Shown here one piece after another: positions 1 to 6,027 of a stretch of 10,181 nt of DNA. This DNA is from Geopsychrobacter sp. (GTDB lineage: Bacteria; Desulfobacterota; Desulfuromonadia; Desulfuromonadales; Geopsychrobacteraceae). The stretch covers positions 1-10,181 of the forward strand of contig JAKIUS010000025.1 in assembly GCA_021647445.1 (NCBI GenBank). Reading direction: 5' to 3'. Every line of letters begins with the position of its first letter. Positions within the stretch are counted from its first letter, which is position 1. Under the pieces are notes generated by a model. That model did no database searches. It worked only from the letters and a program-made list of their open reading frames with translations, and had not been told where the DNA came from. Position numbers and translations under genes: made by a program.

Positions 1-268
1 CACCGGCGGCGCTCACGGCTGAATCAACATGGAAATCTGCCGAAGGAACAATGATGTGCGCCCCCGCGACAATTTGTTGTCCTTTGATCAAGGTCATCCC
101 GGCAGGATTAAAATAAACGGTCGAAGCATCCTCGGCCGAAGCGGCGATGCCGGCAAAGGCACTCCCCAAGCCGGAAACAGACTGCTCGGTGATCGCAAAA
201 CCCGATGCAAAAGCAGATGTTGCCAACCCGAAGGTCAACAAGAGGGACAACAGCAGGGCTCTTTTCAT
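1..268 (-). CDS. FadL/OmpP1/TodX-family outer membrane porin, N-terminal part (runs off left edge)
   Basis: Only the first 89 codons are present. I found the gene by translating the minus strand from an ATG at 268-266, which is preceded by an AAAGGAGCG ribosome binding site (275-283) with good spacing. The protein starts with a classical signal peptide: MKR, a leucine-rich core, and a likely cleavage after Ala21 (SAFA|SG). The mature N-terminus resembles the FadL hatch domain, with GFAITEQSVSGLGSAFAG followed by an acidic stretch (AEDAST) and the characteristic FNPAGM. This family forms 14-strand beta-barrels that take up long-chain fatty acids or other hydrophobic compounds across the outer membrane. 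The substrate cannot be told from this fragment. A large stem-loop lies 40 bases upstream of the start, probably within the leader. The family call is firm; the specific role is not. Confidence 0.85.
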   Translation of the reverse strand, partial: MKRALLLSLLLTFGLATSAFASGFAITEQSVSGLGSAFAGIAASAEDASTVYFNPAGMTLIKGQQIVAGAHIIVPSADFHVDSAVSAAG

Positions 269-307
269 GATGGTCGCTCCTTTAAGAAGAAAAGATAAAA
301 ACCGTAC

Positions 308-374
308 CAGGAGGTTGTCGGGCTATACGAGCCGAAGCGAAAATCCAGATCATGGATAGTCCGACAACCTCCTG
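308..374. repeat. Stem-loop with 19-bp arms, REP-like or leader hairpin
   Basis: The left arm (308-326) begins CAGGAGGTTGTCGG and the right arm (356-374) ends CCGACAACCTCCTG. The arms pair over 19 positions with one mismatch, around a 29-base loop. A second small stem (ATCCA 343-347 with TGGAT 353-357) is nested inside and slightly overlaps the right arm. It lies between divergent fadL-like and cls genes. On the minus strand the stem is followed by GTACGG and a T-rich run (roughly 285-301), so it could act as a leader attenuator for the porin gene. On the plus strand no T-run follows. The GGAG-plus-palindrome layout also fits a dispersed REP element. Which explanation is right cannot be decided from this window. 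Confidence 0.6.
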
Positions 375-409
375 ATTATGGCGCAAGATCACTTATTTGG
401 ATCACAGAC

Positions 410-422
410 AACATTAAATGTT
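410..422. promoter_or_regulatory. Perfect short palindrome, possible operator
   Basis: AACATT-A-AATGTT is a perfect 6+1+6 inverted repeat in the divergent region between the porin gene and cls. It lies 142 bases before the porin start codon and 111 bases before the cls start codon. Its size and symmetry suit a dimeric repressor or activator site, but it is AT-rich and short, so chance is a real alternative. I do not recognise it as a named regulator's box. Confidence 0.2.
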
Positions 423-532
423 ATAAAACAGCTTTTTACTGCCGTCAACTGCTTTTAAGCTTAAGTTTTCTTTACTTTTTACCGGCAATCGCTATCCTTA
501 AAGAAATCAACCCGTTTCCCTAACTGCTTATT

Positions 533-1966
533 ATGAATGAGTTTCTTCTCACAAGTCTGCTCGTCATCGCAGCTGTGCTTGCCGCTGGGCATGCTATTTT
601 GCACAAACGCGACCCACGTTCGACGTTCGGTTGGATCATGGTCTGCATCACCATCCCAGGTCTTGGCCCCCTTATCTACTGGGTCTTCGGCTTAAACCGG
701 ATCAGAACCCGTAATCGCAATTGGAAAATGCATGGACGTGACAGCACTTGGCCATCGCCAGCCATTTGCGAATGGACACCGGCACTTTCAGATGCCAGTC
801 CTTTCAATCATGAAAATTTCGCCTCATTACTGAATCTCTCCGACCATGTCACACGTCGTCCTCTTTTACCGGGTAATCGGGTCACGCCGCTCTTTAATGG
901 TGAACAAGCGTATCCTGACATGCTCGATGCCATCAACGCTGCAAGCGAATCGGTCTATCTTTCGACCTATATCTTTGAATCAAACAAGACCGGCAAAACG
1001 TTTATTGCCGCCCTGTCACAGGCCAAAGCGCGCGGAGTCAGGGTCCGGGTACTGATTGATGCCCTGGGGGAACGCTACAGCTTCCCGGTTGCCCGCTGGC
1101 TGATGCGCCGTAAAGAGATTACCGTAGCGCGTTTTTTGCCCTTCTCACTCTTAGCACGCGGATTTCATCTCAATTTGCGCGGACATCGCAAGATTCTGAC
1201 CATCGATGGTCGTATCGGCTACACAGGAGGGATGAATATTGGTGATCGTCATCTCGCCGGGGATATTAAGAGGAAAAAACGCGTTTCAGACGTCCACTTT
1301 AAACTCGAAGGACCGACCGTCAGTCATCTCGAAGATGCCTTCGCCGAGGACTGGCGATTTTCAACCGGGGAACAACTTCCGGCGACCCAGGCGACGGACT
1401 TATTAAAACCTCAAGGGAATGCCTACTGCCGTGGTATCAGTGCGGGCCCCAATGAAGATTTTGAAAAACTCCGTTGGATCATCAATGGCGCCATCGGCTG
1501 TGCACGAAAAAGCATCCGCATCATGACGCCCTATTTCATCCCTGAACGTCCACTGGTTTACGCGATTAACACGGCAGCAATGCGGGGCGTGCAGGTTGAG
1601 CTTTTTCTGCCCATCGAAAACAATCTCCCCTTCGTTGCCTGGGCTACCCGGGCTTATCTTGCGGAATTACTGCAATACAATGTCAAGATTTACTATCAAC
1701 CTCCCCCCTTCGTACACAGCAAATTGCTGGTGATAGATGACGCCTATGCCCTGGTCGGTTCAACAAATCTCGACCCGCGCAGCTTCAGGCTCAACTTCGA
1801 ATTCAACCTCGAAATTTATGACCTGGACTTGGTTGGCAAACTTTGTCAACACATCGATACTGCGCGAAAAGATTCACGCGAATTGACTCTGGCTGAGATT
1901 CAGGAACGACCTATGTCGATTAAGCTGGTCGACGCTTTTGCGAAACTTTTCTCTCCTTTCCTCTAA
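533..1966 (+). CDS. cls: Cardiolipin synthase (phospholipase D superfamily)
   Basis: This 477-aa protein has the standard layout and length of bacterial cardiolipin synthase. Two N-terminal membrane segments (about residues 2-22 and 33-53, the latter ending GPLIYWVFG) are followed by two PLD catalytic repeats. HKD motif 1 is H218-R-K220 with D225, followed by GGMNIG. HKD motif 2 is H395-S-K397 with D402, followed by GSTNLDPRSF. Both motifs are intact, so the enzyme should be active. The family condenses two phosphatidylglycerols, or uses another phosphatidyl donor, at the inner membrane to form cardiolipin. The ATG at 533 gives the expected start MNEFLLTSLLV, but no convincing Shine-Dalgarno sequence precedes it. 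A G1P dehydrogenase-like gene follows on the same strand 86 bases later, and the two may be co-transcribed. Confidence 0.93.
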   Translation: MNEFLLTSLLVIAAVLAAGHAILHKRDPRSTFGWIMVCITIPGLGPLIYWVFGLNRIRTRNRNWKMHGRDSTWPSPAICEWTPALSDASPFNHENFASLLNLSDHVTRRPLLPGNRVTPLFNGEQAYPDMLDAINAASESVYLSTYIFESNKTGKTFIAALSQAKARGVRVRVLIDALGERYSFPVARWLMRRKEITVARFLPFSLLARGFHLNLRGHRKILTIDGRIGYTGGMNIGDRHLAGDIKRKKRVSDVHFKLEGPTVSHLEDAFAEDWRFSTGEQLPATQATDLLKPQGNAYCRGISAGPNEDFEKLRWIINGAIGCARKSIRIMTPYFIPERPLVYAINTAAMRGVQVELFLPIENNLPFVAWATRAYLAELLQYNVKIYYQPPPFVHSKLLVIDDAYALVGSTNLDPRSFRLNFEFNLEIYDLDLVGKLCQHIDTARKDSRELTLAEIQERPMSIKLVDAFAKLFSPFL

Positions 1967-2052
1967 ACATCATGTATTATTTCAACTGCCTGTCGCCCTT
2001 ACTTTGGGCAGGCTACAAATCCGGCCATTAACAACGAATCGGAACAATCTGC

Positions 2053-3303
2053 ATGAAGTTGCTCAATAAGACCATCGACCAATGTATCAACAGAATTAAT
2101 GGGGCCTATAAGGGCTACCTCTCGCCCAAAATCCCCAAACAATTTACGGTCCCGTTTATCGAAGAAGTCAGCAACCAGATCGGTTCGATACCAGAATTTA
2201 TAGACCACCACTTAAGACGCGACCTTCCTGGGCTCGCATTCAGCAATCCCCTGATTGTCTTTGATGAGATAACTCGTGAAATAGCCGGGGAAAAGATCGT
2301 TGCCCAGTTTGAAAAAATCGGTGCCAAGCCGACTCCCTGCAACGTTGCCAGCAACAGTATCGTTGAAATAGAACGGATTTTAGAACTCGGGCTCAAACGT
2401 TTCACCGGGCTGGAATTTAATTGCGAGATATCCACCTCGACCTTCGACCAGAAATACGGCGCGGTTAAATGTGGAGAGAAGCGTTTCGACATCATTTACG
2501 GAGTCGGCGGTGGCAGTGTTATCGATGTTGCCAAATATGCGGCCTATAAGTTGAATTTGCCCTTTGTCTCCATACCGACCTCACTGGCCAACGATGGCTT
2601 TGCCTCCCCTTTCGCCGTACTCAATCTTGGCAAAGACGGCACCATGACCCTCAGTGCCAACACCCCCCTGGCGGTGGTCGTCGACACCAACCTGGTAAAA
2701 TCGAATGACCCCGGCTATAAACGCCGGATACGCAGTGGTATCGGCGATCTGCTCTCTAACTTAACCGCCGTTCTCGACTGGCAGTTAGCGGATCGAAAAA
2801 AACAGGAGCGCTACGAAAGCTATTCAGGGTTTCAGGCCATCTGCGGAGCGCGATTGGTCATGAAAGAGTTACAAACCTGCTCAGACTTCTTCTACGATGA
2901 TCGCTTTCTTGAAATTCTGGCCTGCTCACTGATGGCCAGTGCCGAGGCCATGAGTCGCTATGGTTCAAGTCGTCCGGCGAGTGGGTTTGAACACAAACTC
3001 TACCACGCCTACAACGAACTGACCGACTTTAAGCCCGTAGCCACTCACGGCGAACTTGTGGCGGTTGGAGCACTCCTTTCGAGTTTTGCTCACCAGGAAT
3101 ATCATGACAATTTGCGGCAGACTTACGAGATTGTGGGATTACCTTACAACGGCCAAGGACTGGCGGAGTGCGGGATAAAACTTGATGTTTTAAATGCGGC
3201 CATTATTCAGGCCCAAAAGGTAAAACCGGACCGCTATACGATACTCGAAGACTGCGGGCCCAAACATCTGCAAGAAGCGCTTTGCAAGGCCTACCCTCTT
3301 TAA
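2053..3303 (+). CDS. sn-glycerol-1-phosphate dehydrogenase family protein (EgsA/AraM-like)
   Basis: A 416-aa member of the iron-containing alcohol dehydrogenase/dehydroquinate synthase fold. The nucleotide-binding motif is GVGGGSVIDVAK (150-161), followed by IPTSLANDGFASP (174-186), which is typical of glycerol-1-phosphate dehydrogenases. Likely metal ligands are D232 (GIGDLLSN), H314 (GFEHKLYHAY) and H332 (ATHGELV). Characterised members reduce dihydroxyacetone phosphate to sn-glycerol-1-phosphate with NAD(P)H. In archaea this sets lipid backbone stereochemistry, and Bacillus AraM feeds PcrB. The protein is longer than archaeal EgsA (about 350 aa) because of an N-terminal extension of about 60 residues. 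The start ATG follows a weak GGAA (2041-2044). No prenyltransferase partner is visible, so the physiological product is uncertain. The upstream cls gene suggests phospholipid metabolism. Confidence 0.82.
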   Translation: MKLLNKTIDQCINRINGAYKGYLSPKIPKQFTVPFIEEVSNQIGSIPEFIDHHLRRDLPGLAFSNPLIVFDEITREIAGEKIVAQFEKIGAKPTPCNVASNSIVEIERILELGLKRFTGLEFNCEISTSTFDQKYGAVKCGEKRFDIIYGVGGGSVIDVAKYAAYKLNLPFVSIPTSLANDGFASPFAVLNLGKDGTMTLSANTPLAVVVDTNLVKSNDPGYKRRIRSGIGDLLSNLTAVLDWQLADRKKQERYESYSGFQAICGARLVMKELQTCSDFFYDDRFLEILACSLMASAEAMSRYGSSRPASGFEHKLYHAYNELTDFKPVATHGELVAVGALLSSFAHQEYHDNLRQTYEIVGLPYNGQGLAECGIKLDVLNAAIIQAQKVKPDRYTILEDCGPKHLQEALCKAYPL

Positions 3304-3376
3304 GAGGGCGCACCCATAAATCCAAGCACCCTTGATATAGGGGTTGTGAGGCCATTATACGGAATAGTCACACTAT

Positions 3377-3577
3377 TTATACATAAGAAAAAGAGCGTCT
3401 CTTCTCAATAAAAACCGGCTGACTTTGCCCCGTTCTCACTGGGTCAACGCCTAAAAATACCCACGCATCTTGGCGCATGAATTTCACAATCTCTTCTGCT
3501 TCAATCAAACACGTAAGCTCTGCAGGACTGACAAATCCAAACATTCCATCGTTATAGATGACTTCAATCTCTTCCAT
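3377..3577 (-). CDS. Small conserved protein, GSU3473-like (paralog A)
   Basis: The start was set at 3577 because GGGGGAG (3586-3592) lies 8 bases before this ATG. A longer reading from 3607 adds ten residues, but its start codon overlaps the promoter-like -10 hexamer. The product is 66 aa, soluble and without a signal peptide or membrane segment. It aligns along its length with the 65-aa product at 5776-5973. Shared positions include DG, V-x-P-x-EL, LI-x-A, I-x-x-F-x-R, WV-x-LG, VR and a terminal ERRS/KRRS. I recall the family as GSU3473-like from Geobacter relatives; that name is from memory. No function is known to me. The DG...WV.LG pattern suggests a small beta-rich fold. It follows the methyltransferase gene by 76 bases. 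Confidence 0.75.
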   Translation of the reverse strand: MEEIEVIYNDGMFGFVSPAELTCLIEAEEIVKFMRQDAWVFLGVDPVRTGQSQPVFIEKRRSFSYV

Positions 3578-3585
3578 ACTGCAAT

Positions 3586-3592
3586 CTCCCCC
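3586..3592 (-). promoter_or_regulatory. Ribosome binding site deciding the start of the 66-aa small protein
   Basis: The minus strand reads GGGGGAG here, 8 bases before the ATG at 3577. The alternative upstream ATG at 3607 lies ahead of this site, so the shorter protein is preferred. Confidence 0.65.
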
Positions 3593-3605
3593 TATGAAAA
3601 AAAAC

Positions 3606-3611
3606 ATTATA
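3606..3611 (-). promoter_or_regulatory. Extended -10 promoter element for the 66-aa small protein
   Basis: The minus strand reads TGATATAAT, a perfect TATAAT hexamer with the TGn extension just upstream. Transcription would start near 3599 and give a leader of about 20 bases containing the GGGGGAG site. The -35 region is poor, which extended -10 promoters tolerate. This suggests the last gene of the minus-strand cluster can be expressed independently. Confidence 0.4.
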
Positions 3612-3653
3612 TCACAAGCTAACCCGTTCGGTCTTCATTCTCCGGATATTTGC

Positions 3654-4553
3654 TTATTTTCTCACGAAATGGTGAATCGACAAACCACGCTCCGGCTGAG
3701 CTTCGGGAAAATCAGGACCGGCAGCAAGAGATTGTTTTTCGCTCAAATGGGGAAGAAAATCAGCAAAGAGGGTTGGTAAATAATTGGAGTTAAGGTGAGG
3801 AGCATTAAGGCAGGCGATGACCTCGCCTTCTTCGGCCAACAGCTGAGGTAATTTGGACAGCAGTTTGGGCCAGTGTTTTTCAGCGGTAAAATTTTGTCCC
3901 TGGCTATACGGAGGATCACAGATAATCAGATCGAAGGGACCCAGTTTGGACAGACGATTGAAACTGCGAAATATTTCGTGCGGCAAAAAGCTGGCTAGCC
4001 GTAGATCGAGTTGATTTAATTGATGATTTTGTCGCCCCAGAGCCAAAGCACCACGATTCATATCGACATTAACCACCTGACGAGCCCCTCCGGCAAGAGC
4101 AGCAACCGAAAAGCTGCAGCTGTAGGCGAATAGATTCAAAACTTTTTTGTGCCGCGCAACCTGACGCACCAATGCCCTGCCGACGGCCATATCGATAAAA
4201 AAACCTATATTCTGTCCCCCCTCAAGGCGCAACAGGTAGTTCAAACCAGCTTCACGGGCGATGAGTTTATCAGGCAACGCGCCGAATAATATCTGCAGCG
4301 GCATCTGCAGTTGGTCACGCCGTTGTACGGCAATACATTTCACCTCTGGCGACAAAGCCCTCAAGAGGTCGCAAAGCGCGGCAAGCCAGTTCGCACTTCG
4401 TTCGGCAAACAGGGTCACAAAGATCGTCGATCCGTAGGAATCGATCAACAGATCCTGATAGCCGATAAAGGTACGCCCACGCCCGTGGAACAAACGCCGT
4501 GCTTCACCCTGCTGCGGCAGATGTTTCGCGATTTCAGCGGCAAGGAGTTTCAT
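3654..4553 (-). CDS. Class I SAM-dependent methyltransferase, RlmI/YccW-like, lacking the PUA domain
   Basis: A 299-aa protein of the COG1092-type RNA methyltransferase group. Before the Rossmann domain it has the family's lead-in GLNYLLRLEGGQNIGFF (103-119), like the GG-x-x-TGFF segment of RlmI. The SAM-binding motif I is VLNLFAYSCSFS (138-149), motif II is around VNVDMNRGALALGRQN (161-176), and the catalytic-region motif IV is IICDPPYSQG (210-219). RlmI is about 396 aa with an N-terminal PUA RNA-binding domain; residues 1-100 here do not look like that domain. The substrate is probably RNA but this is inferred. The start ATG (4553) has GGAG only 4 bases upstream and lies inside the 3' end of the SprT-like gene (20-base overlap), implying translational coupling. 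Confidence 0.78.
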   Translation of the reverse strand: MKLLAAEIAKHLPQQGEARRLFHGRGRTFIGYQDLLIDSYGSTIFVTLFAERSANWLAALCDLLRALSPEVKCIAVQRRDQLQMPLQILFGALPDKLIAREAGLNYLLRLEGGQNIGFFIDMAVGRALVRQVARHKKVLNLFAYSCSFSVAALAGGARQVVNVDMNRGALALGRQNHQLNQLDLRLASFLPHEIFRSFNRLSKLGPFDLIICDPPYSQGQNFTAEKHWPKLLSKLPQLLAEEGEVIACLNAPHLNSNYLPTLFADFLPHLSEKQSLAAGPDFPEAQPERGLSIHHFVRK

Positions 4554-5082
4554 GCTGCTCCAGGTCTAAAGGTACTAGTCTCCCGCCACAATTCCGATGC
4601 AGATAATTTTGTCCCCGGGAGAGTGCACGCAATCGTTTCAAAAGCACTCCGCAGCGTTCACAACGAGCCACGATCTTAAGCCTTCGCTGATAAAGTGCCG
4701 AAATAGCGGTAGAGGTCGCGTCGCCCGGCTCTCCTCCTATAATCCTGAACCATTGCTGCCAACTCTCAGCATGAGGAGCTCGGTAAGCTCTTCTGTTTGA
4801 CCGAGTTTGATGATCAAGATAATGCGCGATTTCGTGCAGGAAGGTCTGGCGTAACTGATGGTCCTCTTGAGCAAACTGCAGGCGGATCGCCTTGGGATAT
4901 TCGCCCTGGTAGCTATAAGAGCCGAGCCGGGTTACGGCATTGCTGCGTTTCAACGGCAGGGTCCAGAGCCTGGCGAGAATGGGCTTGCCCCTCGTGCCAA
5001 GGTGCGACTCAACCTGGCGACATAGAACCTTTTCAAGCCCTAAATAAAGGATTAGAGCACCAACGTTTTGACAATTCAACAC
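4534..5082 (-). CDS. SprT-like zinc metalloprotease family protein
   Basis: A 182-aa protein with the zinc protease signature H83-E84-x-x-H87 (FLHEIAHYLDH) and a likely third ligand H104 in the segment RAPHAESW, matching the SprT arrangement. A C-terminal zinc ribbon follows, with C141, C144, H162 and C165 and the family-typical ending YLHRNCGGRL. In eukaryotes the related SPRTN/Spartan domain degrades DNA-protein crosslinks; the role of bacterial SprT is poorly established. The start appears to be GTG (5082), with TTG at the next codon as an alternative. The first 7 bases overlap the end of the exonuclease gene, and the stop lies inside the methyltransferase gene. The neighbouring exonuclease makes a nucleic-acid-related role attractive, but this is inference. 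Confidence 0.82.
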   Translation of the reverse strand: MLNCQNVGALILYLGLEKVLCRQVESHLGTRGKPILARLWTLPLKRSNAVTRLGSYSYQGEYPKAIRLQFAQEDHQLRQTFLHEIAHYLDHQTRSNRRAYRAPHAESWQQWFRIIGGEPGDATSTAISALYQRRLKIVARCERCGVLLKRLRALSRGQNYLHRNCGGRLVPLDLEQHETPCR

Positions 5083-5750
5083 GGCCCTTTTCCCGTTTGT
5101 TTCTGAGCCTCTTTGTGAAGAAATTTCGTAACCTTCACCTTAGAAATCAGGCCGAGACGTTGCATCAAATCGAAAGGAACCGAGGAAAAACCGTAGCGCC
5201 GAGAAACTTCGGCTACAAGACATAACCAGAGTTCGGCGGTCATACGCGCATCATCAAGGGCACGGTGAAAACAGGACTCCGACGGAAGGCCAAGATAATC
5301 GACTAGCGTACCGAGTTTATGATTCGGAGCTTCAGGAAAGATACGACGCGCCACCAGCAATGAACAGCCGATCACAGTAGGACAGGGTTGATTGAAACGC
5401 TCAAATTCTGCTACTAAAAAGCGTTTATCGAAAGAAGAATTATGTGCAACAAGCGGTGAAGTGCCGATAAATTTACTAAACCCCGCCATGACTAGGGAGG
5501 CTTCAGCCGCCTTGGACAGCATATCATCACTGATACCGGTGAGATCACTGACAAAAGGGTTGAGCCTGAACCCTGGGTTGATCAGTGCCTGAAACTGATC
5601 AACGATACAACCGGCTTCAAGACGCACGGCACCAACCTCGATAACACGATCACCCTGATTCGGCGACATCCCGGTTGTTTCGAAATCAAAAACCACAACC
5701 GTAGAGTCTTTGATAGAATCAAACAGATTCTTTTCTGCAGTGCAAATCAA
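5076..5750 (-). CDS. DEDDh 3'-5' exonuclease, DNA polymerase III epsilon-like
   Basis: A 224-aa stand-alone exonuclease of the RNase T/DnaQ fold. All DEDDh residues are present: D22 and E24 in motif I (VFDFETTG), D108 in motif II (VAHNSSFD), and H162 with D167 in motif III (HRALDDA). The central stretch with INPG and LTGISDDML matches the epsilon family. Residues about 185-224 form a short C-terminal extension I cannot assign. The start must be non-ATG: an in-frame stop lies six codons upstream and the best candidate is TTG at 5750, with no strong ribosome binding site. The small-protein gene ends 25 bases upstream and the SprT-like gene overlaps by 7 bases, so all are probably in one transcript. 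It could proofread for a polymerase or work in repair; the sequence does not tell. Confidence 0.88.
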   Translation of the reverse strand: MICTAEKNLFDSIKDSTVVVFDFETTGMSPNQGDRVIEVGAVRLEAGCIVDQFQALINPGFRLNPFVSDLTGISDDMLSKAAEASLVMAGFSKFIGTSPLVAHNSSFDKRFLVAEFERFNQPCPTVIGCSLLVARRIFPEAPNHKLGTLVDYLGLPSESCFHRALDDARMTAELWLCLVAEVSRRYGFSSVPFDLMQRLGLISKVKVTKFLHKEAQKQTGKGPC

Positions 5751-5775
5751 GATAATGTAACCGGCTCATACACTA

Positions 5776-5973
5776 TTAATCGTTAAAGTTGCTGCGTCGT
5801 TCGAGACCAGAATAATCACCGCGCAATGTGCTACGAACGGTCTCCTTCCCCAAGGTGACCCAGCCGCCGGAACGCCTGAATTGGGTAATTCGTCGCGCAT
5901 CAATCAATTCTTGAAGCTCACGCGGCCGTACCAGCTCGATATTTCCATCGATAAATTTAACTTTAATCTGCAT
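5776..5973 (-). CDS. Small conserved protein, GSU3473-like (paralog B)
   Basis: A 65-aa soluble protein starting at an ATG preceded by GGGAG four bases upstream. It has FIDG near the start, then VRPRELQELIDAR, ITQFRR, GGWVTLG and a C-terminal YSGLERRS. The Y-x-G-x-ERRS ending is a recurring tail in small Geobacter-type proteins. It is paralogous to the 66-aa product encoded at 3377-3577, with near-gapless alignment. The tail is closer to the family pattern here than in paralog A, where it is FIEKRRS. It sits 54 bases downstream of the BioD/DRTGG gene and 25 bases upstream of the exonuclease gene, so it probably shares their transcript. Function unknown. Confidence 0.78.
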   Translation of the reverse strand: MQIKVKFIDGNIELVRPRELQELIDARRITQFRRSGGWVTLGKETVRSTLRGDYSGLERRSNFND

Positions 5974-6027
5974 ATTTCTCCCTGAAAATTAGTGCCTACT
6001 TATTTCTACCCTGTTTTTTTACAAATT

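Noticed and set aside
29..359. Two plus-strand open frames at the left end
   Set aside because: They are opposite the porin gene with its signal peptide and ribosome binding site, and their products are Arg/Gln/Lys-rich with no family features.
416..435. Possible second Zur site (AAATGTTATA) upstream of the porin and cls genes
   Set aside because: It matches only one half-site of the Zur box at 9360-9386; the other half is not symmetric, and neither neighbouring gene is an obvious zinc gene.
1988..2013. Possible terminator after cls (GCCTG..CCC / GGG CAGGC)
   Set aside because: The stem has a three-base bulge and no T-run follows. It is more likely chance or a weak processing hairpin in a cls-G1PDH transcript.
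2115..2495. 126-codon minus-strand open frame inside the G1P dehydrogenase gene
   Set aside because: It is a shadow of the well-supported plus-strand enzyme, and its product has no recognisable motifs.
3329..3377. Two short hairpins (CCCT/AGGG at 3329-3342, AATAGT/ACTATT at 3363-3377) between convergent genes
   Set aside because: The stems are only 4 and 6 bp and AT-rich or mismatched, and no T-run follows on either strand, so a terminator call is not supported.
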